The position numbers and the translations under genes are program-made. Of a stretch of DNA of 64,000 bases, positions 40,813 to 48,689 are shown piece after piece. How positions within the stretch are numbered: position 1 is the stretch's first letter; each line of letters begins with the position of its first letter. Source of the stretch: an uncultured Chryseobacterium sp. (GTDB taxonomy: Bacteria > Bacteroidota > Bacteroidia > Flavobacteriales > Weeksellaceae). Under the pieces are notes generated by a model that was given only the letters and a program-made list of their open reading frames with translations, had not been told where the DNA came from and did no database searches. The stretch is from the NCBI GenBank assembly GCA_913777465.1, contig CAJYRQ010000015.1, positions 1 to 64,000 on the forward strand. Direction: 5' to 3'.

Positions 40813-42471
40813 TTATGCTTCACAAGCCGTGCAGGTAACAAAATTTACCATCATTTCTTTAGAAACAGAAGAACTTCTTTGATAATAAAGGGTTTTTACA
40901 CCTTTCTTCCATGCTTCGATGTAAAGGTAATTTACATCTTTCACAGGCATTGTCGAAGGGATCTGCAGGTTCAGAGATTGTGCCTGGTCGATATACTGCT
41001 GTCTTTGGGCAGCCTGGGAAATAATCTCCATCGGAGAAATTTCCTTGAAGGTTTTGAACACCGCTTTCTCTTCATCGGTTAGTTCCTTCAAATGTTGTAC
41101 CGAACCGTGATTCAACATGATGGTTCTCCATGTTTCTTCATTATCCAGCCCTTTTGCTTCAAGCAATTTAGCCAGATACTTATTTTTACGCATGAAGTTT
41201 CCTTTGGCAAGTCCGGCTTTGTAATAGTTGGACGCAAACGGTTCGATTCCCGGAGACGTCTGTCCTAAAATCGCTGAACTTGACGTCGTAGGAGCGATTG
41301 CCATTGTTGTCGTATTTCTCAGTCCGTATCCTTTCAGTATCTCCGGTTCTCCGTAAATGTTTGCAAGCTCTCTTGAAGCCTGTTCGGATTGCTCTTTAAT
41401 CAGTCTGAAAGCCCTTGCGTTGAACTGCGTGGCTTCAAAACTCTCAAAAGGGATCATATTTTTCTGAAGGTAAGAATGGTATCCCAAAACGCCTAATCCT
41501 AAAGCTCTGTGACGCAAGGCGAAATTTCTTGCTCCCTGAAGATAATAATTTCCTTCCGTTTTATCGATGAATTCGGATAATACGGCATCCAGGAAGTAGA
41601 TGGCCAGTTTTACGGCATTGGTATCTTTCCATTCGTCGTACAGTTCCAGGTTCATGGAAGACAGACAGCAGATGAAAGACTCTTCTCTGGTGGAAGGAAG
41701 CATGATTTCGGAACATAGGTTACTTGCGTTTACCGTCAGTCCGAGATCTTTATACACCTGAGGCTTGTTTCGGTTTACATTATCCGTAAAGAAGATGTAA
41801 GGAAGCCCCTTCTGCTGGCGGCTTTCCAATACCCTTGCCCAGATTTTACGCTTGTCCATATCCCCGTCGATCATATCCTGCATCCAGTAATCCGGTACAC
41901 AGATCCCGGTAAACAGGTTCTGGATCGGACTTCCGATATCTTTAATTGATAAAAATTCTTCAATATCCCCGTGGTCGATATCCAGGTAAGCGGCAAAAGC
42001 CCCTCTTCGTACACCACCCTGGGAAACAACATCCATTGCCGTATCGAAAAGCTTCATGAAAGAAACCGCGCCTGAAGATTTTCCGTTGTCGGTTACCGCT
42101 GTCCCACGGTTACGAAGCTCTCCGAAATACCCTGAGGTTCCGCCCCCGATCTTCGTCTGCATGATCACTTCCCCCATTTTATGGGTGATGCCTTCGATGC
42201 TGTCCGGGATGTGGACGTTGAAACATGAAATAGGAAGCCCTCTCTGGGTTCCCATGTTGGCCCAAACCGGCGATGAGAAACTGATCCATCCTTTGGTGAT
42301 CATTTCCTTGAACGCAGGCTGAAGTTCCGGCTTGTACAATCTTTTTGCCGCCGCAGTGGTAATCCGGTCGATGGCACCGTCTACCGTTTCCCCTTTCAGC
42401 AAATAGCCTCTGTTAAGCATTTGCTCAGACTCTTCATTGAGCCACCATATGTTGTTGTTCTGTTCGTCCAT
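40813..42471 (-). CDS. nrdA: Ribonucleoside-diphosphate reductase alpha subunit, short form without ATP cone
   Basis: The catalytic subunit that reduces ribonucleotides for DNA synthesis. It has PVWANMGTQRGLPISCFN (redox cysteine), GGTSGYFGELRNRG, and ASNLCSEIMLP (active-site Cys). A further block is GNYYLQGARNFALRHRALGLGVLGYH, and the C-terminal cysteine pair is in VTCTACEA, taking electrons from thioredoxin or glutaredoxin. At 552 residues it lacks the N-terminal ATP cone of about 100 residues found in the E. coli protein. It lies 172 nt downstream of nrdB. Confidence 0.95.
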   Translation of the reverse strand: MDEQNNNIWWLNEESEQMLNRGYLLKGETVDGAIDRITTAAAKRLYKPELQPAFKEMITKGWISFSSPVWANMGTQRGLPISCFNVHIPDSIEGITHKMGEVIMQTKIGGGTSGYFGELRNRGTAVTDNGKSSGAVSFMKLFDTAMDVVSQGGVRRGAFAAYLDIDHGDIEEFLSIKDIGSPIQNLFTGICVPDYWMQDMIDGDMDKRKIWARVLESRQQKGLPYIFFTDNVNRNKPQVYKDLGLTVNASNLCSEIMLPSTREESFICCLSSMNLELYDEWKDTNAVKLAIYFLDAVLSEFIDKTEGNYYLQGARNFALRHRALGLGVLGYHSYLQKNMIPFESFEATQFNARAFRLIKEQSEQASRELANIYGEPEILKGYGLRNTTTMAIAPTTSSSAILGQTSPGIEPFASNYYKAGLAKGNFMRKNKYLAKLLEAKGLDNEETWRTIMLNHGSVQHLKELTDEEKAVFKTFKEISPMEIISQAAQRQQYIDQAQSLNLQIPSTMPVKDVNYLYIEAWKKGVKTLYYQRSSSVSKEMMVNFVTCTACEA

Positions 42472-42643
42472 AGTTGTTGTATATTTTCGAATTCCCGAGC
42501 GGTTTTACGGCTCAGGAATTTTGTTTTTTGTTAATTAAAATCCAAAAGGATATTTTTATATGCTTCGACAGGCTCAGCATGACATTGCTGATAAGATCTG
42601 CTTTTATGCTCGCTTTGCGCTTACTATTTAATTTAAAATTAAA

Positions 42644-43618
42644 TTAGAACAAGTCATTAGCCGTAATACTCTTATCGTGCTTCGTATAATCCACCGGTCT
42701 TTTCGCAAAAAAATCATCCATGGAATTGGCAAAAACCTCTTCCTCGAACCAAACCATCGGTCTGTACTGCTCGGCAGTGATGTTGTACCTCGGCTGCATG
42801 TCGATTTTCTTTAAGCTGTCATCAACACGGTATTTCATGAAATTCAAAAGATCTTCTTTGGAAACATGGTCGATTTCGCCCAATTCAAAGATCCAGCTCA
42901 GGATGTCACCTTCTCTTTCGATGGATTCATCCACCAAAGTATAAATGTCTTCGATATCGCTGTCGGTTAAAAGATCAGGCTGTTCCTCCCTGATTTTGTT
43001 GATTAAATAAATTCCGGCATTCGCATGGATCTGCTCATCAACGGAAGTCCAGGCAATAATGTTGGAAACGTTTTTCATGAATCCTTTGAATCTTGTGAAA
43101 GAAAGGATGATGGCAAACTGAGAGAAAAGGGATACGTTTTCTACCAGGATACTGAACAGCAATAAAGCCGAAACATATTCTTTAGGCGTTGCAGAGTTGG
43201 CATGTCTCAGGGCATTCCCCAGAAACTCGATTCTGCTCTTTACGGCAGGGATCTCCACCACGTTAAGGAACTCATCGTTATATCCCAGTACTTCAAGAAG
43301 ACGGGAATAGGCTTCCGAGTGGCGGAATTCACATTCGGCGAAGGTAGAACCCAGCCCGTTGAACTCAGGCTTCGGAAGATGCGTGTACAGATTTCCCCAG
43401 AAGGTCTTTACGGACACTTCGATCTGTGCAATCGCCAAAAGCGCATTTTTCACAGCATGTTTTTCATGCGGCTCCAGCTGCGAATGAAAATCCTGAACAT
43501 CTGCAGTAAAATCCACTTCGGAATGTACCCAGAACGATTTGTTGATCGCCTCTACGAACTGAAGAACTTCAGGGTATTCAAATGGCTTATAACTTACTCT
43601 CTTATCAAAAACTCCCAT
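42644..43618 (-). CDS. nrdB: Ribonucleoside-diphosphate reductase beta subunit
   Basis: The radical-generating subunit (324 residues). The metal ligands can be placed: E67, E97, H100, E160, E195 and H198. The radical tyrosine is Y104 in RHSEAYSRL, four residues after H100 as in class Ia. There is no ATP cone at the N-terminus either (MGVFDKRVSYKPFEYPEVLQ). The gap to nrdA holds a stretch at 42564-42584, CTTCGACAGGCTCAGCATGAC, resembling a common flavobacterial intergenic repeat. Confidence 0.95.
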   Translation of the reverse strand: MGVFDKRVSYKPFEYPEVLQFVEAINKSFWVHSEVDFTADVQDFHSQLEPHEKHAVKNALLAIAQIEVSVKTFWGNLYTHLPKPEFNGLGSTFAECEFRHSEAYSRLLEVLGYNDEFLNVVEIPAVKSRIEFLGNALRHANSATPKEYVSALLLFSILVENVSLFSQFAIILSFTRFKGFMKNVSNIIAWTSVDEQIHANAGIYLINKIREEQPDLLTDSDIEDIYTLVDESIEREGDILSWIFELGEIDHVSKEDLLNFMKYRVDDSLKKIDMQPRYNITAEQYRPMVWFEEEVFANSMDDFFAKRPVDYTKHDKSITANDLF

Positions 43619-44044
43619 GTTAAAATGTCTTTATATTTAATTAATCGGATCAGTGTGGAAAAGTCCGGTATGATAGGCAAGTTGCTGATTGGTAATAATT
43701 TAATCTTGAAAATTATTCACAATCCCAACTGCTGTATATTCCCGGGTGTCTAAGTACAAAGTTAGAAAACAAGAACTGTAATTGAAAGGGGAAAACACTA
43801 ATTCGTTGACTTTTAACAGTAAAAGTTTTCCACATTTGCACGGAAAGCCTTTAGATATTGACTTCCAAACCTTTATCGTGGAGAAATAGGGGATATTGCA
43901 GGATTTTTATTAAACAAAAAAACATAAAGCCTTATTAATAAAGGATTAATTGATTAAACATGAATTTATGGAAAGAAATTTCCATTCGCCGTAACAAATT
44001 AAAAAATGTTCCTACTTATTGGATATAAAACATAACCTCACTTC
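43619..44044. other. Divergent intergenic region between nrdB and the ABC operon
   Basis: A -7 box TAACTTTG lies on the minus strand at 43757-43764, giving nrdB a 5' UTR of about 135 nt. A perfect 7-bp stem, ACTTTTA/TAAAAGT (43809-43826, loop ACAG), lies just upstream of this box and could be a regulator site. No ORF stands out. Confidence 0.5.
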
Positions 44045-44737
44045 ATGTTACAGATTCAGGATTTACACAAATCGTACGATACGGGAAAAAGCAAACTGCA
44101 TGTCCTTAAGGGAATCAATCTCAGCATTTCCGAGGGTGAGTTTGTTTCGATCATGGGAAGTTCCGGTTCCGGGAAATCCACCCTGCTGAACATCATCGGC
44201 ATCCTGGATGAAAAAGATTCCGGGATCTACGAACTGGATAATGTGCCGATCGAACATTTGTCTGAAATAAAAGCCGCAGAGTACAGAAGCAGGTTTCTGG
44301 GATTTATTTTCCAGTCCTTCAATCTGATCGGGTATAAAACCGCTCTGGATAACGTAGCTCTTCCGATGTATTATCAGAATGTGCCGAGAAAAGAGCGTAA
44401 CCAGAAAGCAATGGAGTACCTGGAGAAAGTAGGGCTGGCCCAGTGGGCAAACCATTTGCCCAACGAGCTTTCCGGAGGGCAGAAACAGAGGGTGGCCATT
44501 GCCAGGGCATTGATCACCGATCCGAAGGTAGTGCTGGCCGATGAACCGACCGGTGCTCTGGATTCCAAAACCACCCATGACATCATGAAGCTTCTTCAGG
44601 ACATCAACAACGAAGGGAAAACCATCATCGTCGTAACCCACGAACCCGACGTTGCCGCGCAGACCAAAAGAAACGTCGTCCTCCGCGACGGCATTATCGA
44701 AAGCGATGAGTTTATCAAGCAGCATGTGTTGTTGTAA
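44045..44737 (+). CDS. ABC transporter ATP-binding protein (MacB/LolD type)
   Basis: A 230-residue ATPase powering the export operon. Walker A is GSSGSGKST (about residues 38-46), the signature LSGGQKQR, and Walker B VLADEPTGALDSKT. The family is that of MacB and LolD (type VII-like), which use two FtsX-type permeases with large periplasmic domains. It is a separate polypeptide, not fused to a permease as in MacB itself. It is followed by a repeat cluster. Confidence 0.93.
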   Translation: MLQIQDLHKSYDTGKSKLHVLKGINLSISEGEFVSIMGSSGSGKSTLLNIIGILDEKDSGIYELDNVPIEHLSEIKAAEYRSRFLGFIFQSFNLIGYKTALDNVALPMYYQNVPRKERNQKAMEYLEKVGLAQWANHLPNELSGGQKQRVAIARALITDPKVVLADEPTGALDSKTTHDIMKLLQDINNEGKTIIVVTHEPDVAAQTKRNVVLRDGIIESDEFIKQHVLL

Positions 44738-44740
44738 AAT

Positions 44741-44927
44741 GAATGGTGAATTTTGCTTTGCAAGTCAATTTTGCTTTGCAAGTGAATTTTTAGAGTCATA
44801 AAAATTGACGATTGACTCGAAGAAATTGACGATTGACAAAAAGATGAATGGTGAATTTTGCTTTGCAAGTGAATTTTTAGAGTCATAAAAAATTGACTAA
44901 TTGACTCGAAGAAATTAATCATTGACC
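44741..44927 (+). repeat. ABC-operon repeat units 1 and 2
   Basis: Unit 1 is 44741-44845 and unit 2 is 44846-44927. Each starts GAATGGTGAATTTTGC, has a TTGC-TTT-GCAA hairpin and ends in paired ATTGAC words. Unit 1 carries an internal 18-bp duplication of the hairpin block. Confidence 0.85.
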
Positions 44928-44962
44928 TATAAATAACAGATGAACACGAAAAAAAATTAACT

Positions 44963-45316
44963 ATGTTTTTAAATTTAAATCATTATAAACTTGATGTTTA
45001 TAAATCTGCAAGAGAATTGAGAATAGAATGTTATAAAATTCTTTCTCTGCTGCCGGAAAGTGAAAGATTTAATCTAACGGATCAGATTAGAAGAGCAGCT
45101 ACCTCAGCAGTATTGAATATTACGGAAGGCTGTTCCCGTAAATCGGATCAGGAACGCAGAAGATATTTTGAAATATCAAGGGGTTCGGTCATCGAATTGG
45201 ATTCATGTTTCGATATGGTTGTGGAAAGCCATTATATTCAGATTGAAAAACTTGATAAGATAGGAAAATTATTAAAAACAACATTTATACTGTTAAGCGG
45301 AATGTTGAAAAAGTAA
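44963..45316 (+). CDS. Four-helix-bundle protein (S23/23S rRNA intervening-sequence protein family)
   Basis: A 117-residue all-helical protein. It has LNHYKLDVYKSARELRIECY, LLPESERFNLTDQIRRAATS, AVLNITEGCSRKSDQERRRYFEISRGSVIELDSCFDM and a last helix. This is the pattern of the four-helix-bundle proteins first described in intervening sequences of 23S rRNA genes, also related to Avd of diversity-generating retroelements. Here it is not within rRNA and no reverse transcriptase is nearby. Copies of the local repeat lie on both sides. Its role is unknown. Confidence 0.88.
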   Translation: MFLNLNHYKLDVYKSARELRIECYKILSLLPESERFNLTDQIRRAATSAVLNITEGCSRKSDQERRRYFEISRGSVIELDSCFDMVVESHYIQIEKLDKIGKLLKTTFILLSGMLKK

Positions 45317-45322
45317 AAGAGT

Positions 45323-45402
45323 GAATGGTGAATTTTGCATTGCAAGTGAATTTTAGAGTTAGAGAAAAATTGGCCATTGACCCGCAGGAATTGACCATTG
45401 AC
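45323..45402 (+). repeat. ABC-operon repeat unit 3
   Basis: GAATGGTGAATTTTGCATTGCAAG followed by ATTGACCATTGAC words. It lies 6 nt after the four-helix-bundle gene, so the gene is bracketed by units 2 and 3. Confidence 0.85.
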
Positions 45403-45443
45403 ATGAAATAATTCACTTTTTTACAAAGTAAAAAAACAAAAAT

Positions 45444-46673
45444 ATGTTTGATCTAGATCGTTGGCAGGAAATATTCAGTTCTATCCGCAGTAATGTATTG
45501 CGGACGGTACTTTCCGGGTTTACCGTAGCGTTGGGGTTGTTTATCTTCATCGTGCTTTTCGGAATAGGATCGGGATTGCAGAATGCCTTCACCCAGGGTT
45601 TTGCCCGCGATGCCCAGAACCTGATCTCAATTATGACGGGGAAAACCACCCTCGCTTACAACGGGCTCCAATCTGACCGGCAGGTAACGATGAACAATGA
45701 CGATTACGATTTCCTCGTCAATATTGATAAAGAAAAAGTGGGGAGTTCCACCCCGAGATATACCTCAAACCTACTGGTGAAGTACGGAAAGGAAAGCGGA
45801 AACTACCAGATCAACGGTGCTAAGCCTGAGGAACAGGTCATCGAAAACCGGAAGGTACTGGAAGGCCGTTATCTGACCCCGACCGATCTGGAGCGGAAAC
45901 AGAATGTAGCCGTGATCGGAAGAATGGTGCAGCGCGACCTCATTAAAAACGGAAGCCCGGTAGGAAAGGAACTGAACATTAACGGAACCATGTTCAAAGT
46001 AGTTGGTGTATTTTCAGATGACGGCGGCGACTGGGACGAAAGGCATATTACCGTTCCGATCACCACCCTGCAGCAGATGAAAAAAGGTTCCGATACGGTG
46101 AGCATCAATTATATTGCCTATAATGAAAAAATGACACCTGAACAGGCCATCAAATACGGTGACGAGCTGAAAAACCGTTTGAAAGCCCGTAAAAATGTAG
46201 CGCCTGATGATGAAAACGGAGTCCGCATCTGGAACAATGCCCAGAATATGAATGATACCTTCGCCTTCATGGCCGTTCTTACGGGAATCGTGGGATTTAT
46301 TGGTCTGGGAACTTTGATGGCCGGAATCATTGGGATCAGCAATATCATGGTCTATATCGTAAAAGAAAGGACCAAAGAAATCGGCGTACGGAAAGCCATC
46401 GGGGCAAAACCGCGCAGCATCGTAGCATTGATCGTTCAGGAAAGTGTGGTTATTACGGTGGTTTCAGGACTGATCGGCGTGGGGCTTGGGGTTTTGGCTT
46501 TGTATCTCATCAGCAATAACCTGGAAGAATATTTTATTAAAGATCCGAGTGTAGGCTGGGGCCATATTATTGCAGCTTTTATAGCATTGGTCTTTTCAGG
46601 ATTGATTGCAGGCTTCGTTCCGGCGTACCGCGCCTCGAAAATCAAGCCGATTGAAGCTTTAAGAACTGAATGA
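45444..46673 (+). CDS. ABC transporter permease (MacB/FtsX type), first
   Basis: A 409-residue permease. An N-terminal membrane helix (residues 20-45), a periplasmic MacB core domain of about 200 residues, and three C-terminal helices (residues 275-400) form the FtsX fold. The motif VKERTKEIGVRKAIGAKPRSI and the ending PAYRASKIKPIEALRTE are characteristic. It should pair with the other permease as a heterodimer. Its stop overlaps the next repeat unit. Confidence 0.92.
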   Translation: MFDLDRWQEIFSSIRSNVLRTVLSGFTVALGLFIFIVLFGIGSGLQNAFTQGFARDAQNLISIMTGKTTLAYNGLQSDRQVTMNNDDYDFLVNIDKEKVGSSTPRYTSNLLVKYGKESGNYQINGAKPEEQVIENRKVLEGRYLTPTDLERKQNVAVIGRMVQRDLIKNGSPVGKELNINGTMFKVVGVFSDDGGDWDERHITVPITTLQQMKKGSDTVSINYIAYNEKMTPEQAIKYGDELKNRLKARKNVAPDDENGVRIWNNAQNMNDTFAFMAVLTGIVGFIGLGTLMAGIIGISNIMVYIVKERTKEIGVRKAIGAKPRSIVALIVQESVVITVVSGLIGVGLGVLALYLISNNLEEYFIKDPSVGWGHIIAAFIALVFSGLIAGFVPAYRASKIKPIEALRTE

Positions 46674-46910
46674 TGGACGGTGAAGGTGAATTTCGCTTTG
46701 CAAGTCAATTTTGCTTCGCAAGTGAATTTCAGAGTAATGGAAAATTGACAATTGACTCGAAGAGATTGACGATTGACATTTAAAAGGTGAATGGTGAATT
46801 TTGCTTCGCAAGTGAATTTTAGGGTTATTAAAAATTGACCATTGACTCGCAGAAATTGACGATTGACAAAAGATGAATGGTGAATTTCGCTTTGCGAGTG
46901 AAAAGTGAAT
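46672..46910 (+). repeat. ABC-operon repeat units 4, 5 and partial 6
   Basis: Unit 4 (46672-46777, with the internal 18-bp duplication), unit 5 (46789-46867) and the start of unit 6 (46875-46910) follow the first permease stop directly. Hairpin variants include TTGC-TTC-GCAA and TCGC-TTT-GCGA. Confidence 0.85.
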
Positions 46911-47096
46911 TGATGATGAATAAGTTACAGGTTATAAGTTTCATCAGAAACAGAACCGCAGAAAATCTTAACCGCAATTCCACTCCTCTGGAGGGGTGGC
47001 GAAAATTCTGAAAGGATTTTTGACGGGGTGGTTTTTCATAATGGAAGAGTAACAGCACATTAAATCTGAATTGTAAAATTGAGCATTAACAGAAAT
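46911..47096. repeat. Unrelated repeat-like insert between units 6 and 7
   Basis: This stretch contains CCACTCCTCTGGAGGGGTGG (46980-46999) followed by an AGGATTTTTGACGGGGTGG word. It resembles another degenerate intergenic repeat known from flavobacterial genomes. It has no hairpin-plus-T terminator and no convincing ORF. Confidence 0.45.
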
Positions 47097-47100
47097 AGAT

Positions 47101-47349
47101 GAAAAGTGAATTTCACTTCGCAAGTGAATTCTGCAGTCATGGAAAATTGACCATTGGCCCCGCGGGAATTGACCATTGACAATAGGTGAATGGCGAATTT
47201 CGCTCCGCGAGTGAATTTTGCTCTGCAAGTGAATGTAAGGTCATAGAAAATTGACAATTGACCCGCAGGAATTGACCATTGACAAAAAAGGAACGGTGAA
47301 TTTCTCGCGGCAAGTGAATTTAAGGCCGAAGAAAAGAAGCCACTGACAA
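47101..47349 (+). repeat. ABC-operon repeat units 7, 8 and degenerate 9
   Basis: Unit 7 (47101-47180) has a longer perfect hairpin, TTCACTT-CGC-AAGTGAA. Unit 8 (47188-47283) has two successive hairpins, TCGC-TCC-GCGA and TTGC-TCT-GCAA. Unit 9 (47291-47349) is degenerate. ATTGACC words end the complete units. Confidence 0.82.
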
Positions 47350-47372
47350 TATTAAAAAACTGACCGTTTAAA

Positions 47373-48644
47373 ATGAATATAATATTTAAAAAAGATACCT
47401 GGCAGGAAATTTATTATTCGTTGCGGAATAATAAGCTCAGGACATTCCTTACGATGATCGGGGTAGGCTGGGGTATGTTTTTGTATGTAAGCCTGCTGGG
47501 CGCGGCAAAAGGGATGGAAAACGGTTTCGATAAATTGTTTTCCGGTTTTGCCACCAACTCCATTTTCCTGTGGGCACAGAATACTTCGATTCCGTATGAA
47601 GGTTTTCCGAAGGGCCGGCAGGTGCATCTTCATCTTCCGGATATCGACATGCTGAAGAGAAAAATCCCGGACATCGATTATATTTCTCCCCAGAACTCCC
47701 GCGGAAGCTTTACCGGAACACCGGGGGAAGCCATGTCCAGAAACGGAAAAACCGGCACCTATTCTTTAACCGGGGATTATCCCGTGGGAAATAAGATCTC
47801 CGAGAAGAAACTGATCTTCGGAAGGTACATCAATGATGCCGATGTTTCCGGAAATAAAAACGTAGCCTTGATCGGGGAAGAGATCTACAAGAACTTTTTC
47901 GACTCCAAAAAGAATGAAAATCCGCTCGGGAAATCCATCAATATCAAAGGAATATTCTTCAACGTCATCGGGGTTTTCAGGGTGAAAAAAGGCGGCGGTT
48001 TCGAAAATGACCAGACGGTTTTTATTCCGCTTTCCACTTATACGAAAATGTACAACGCCGCAGACCAGATCGATATGTTTGCCATCGTCAGCAAGCCGAA
48101 TGTAGATGTGAATTCCGTAGAAGAGAAGGTAAAGCTGGAACTGAAGTCCAAAAATAAAGTTTCCCCGGAAGATACCAATGCCTTCGGCAGTTTCAACTTA
48201 GGGAAAGAATTTAAAAAGCTCACCGGCTTTTTAACGGGAATGCAGCTTTTAACCATCATTGTAGGAACCTTAACCATTCTTGCCGGGGTCATTGCAATTT
48301 CCAATATCCTGCTGATTACGGTAAAGGAAAGAACCAAAGAAATCGGGATCAGAAGAGCATTAGGCGCAAAGCCCTCCGAGGTACGGAACCAGATCCTGCT
48401 GGAAAGTGTGGTGATTACCCTTTCGTCCGGGCTGCTCGGGTTTATCTTTGGGATTTTCGTCTTAATGATTTTAGATATGGTTACCAAAGGGCAGGATTCG
48501 TTTCCGTTTTACAATCCGACCGTAAACTACGGAAATGTTTTTGCCGCGATGGCGGTCATGGTAATTCTGGGCTTGATTATCGGATTGATCCCGGCGCAGA
48601 GAGCGGTGAAAATCAGGCCGATCGAAGCGTTGAGAACCGAATAA
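47373..48644 (+). CDS. ABC transporter permease (MacB/FtsX type), second
   Basis: A 423-residue permease paralogous to the first, with the same layout: N-terminal helix, large periplasmic domain, three C-terminal helices. It has VKERTKEIGIRRALGAKPSEV and ends PAQRAVKIRPIEALRTE. Two non-identical permeases suggest a heterodimeric channel. The adaptor gene follows after 45 nt. Confidence 0.92.
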   Translation: MNIIFKKDTWQEIYYSLRNNKLRTFLTMIGVGWGMFLYVSLLGAAKGMENGFDKLFSGFATNSIFLWAQNTSIPYEGFPKGRQVHLHLPDIDMLKRKIPDIDYISPQNSRGSFTGTPGEAMSRNGKTGTYSLTGDYPVGNKISEKKLIFGRYINDADVSGNKNVALIGEEIYKNFFDSKKNENPLGKSINIKGIFFNVIGVFRVKKGGGFENDQTVFIPLSTYTKMYNAADQIDMFAIVSKPNVDVNSVEEKVKLELKSKNKVSPEDTNAFGSFNLGKEFKKLTGFLTGMQLLTIIVGTLTILAGVIAISNILLITVKERTKEIGIRRALGAKPSEVRNQILLESVVITLSSGLLGFIFGIFVLMILDMVTKGQDSFPFYNPTVNYGNVFAAMAVMVILGLIIGLIPAQRAVKIRPIEALRTE

Positions 48645-48689
48645 CTGAATGAATTTTAATTTAACAGAAATAAAAAAATAAACTATACA

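Noticed and set aside
44963..45316. A diversity-generating retroelement or retron around the four-helix-bundle gene
   Set aside because: No reverse transcriptase, template/variable repeat pair or msr-msd-like structure was found in the window.
44741..45402. CRISPR array made of the intergenic repeats
   Set aside because: Units are imperfect, 80-105 bp, adjacent to each other without unique spacers, and there are no cas genes.
46828..47257. Several minus-strand open frames in the gap between the two permeases
   Set aside because: They are built from the local repeats, mutually overlapping, and have no protein-like composition or family match.
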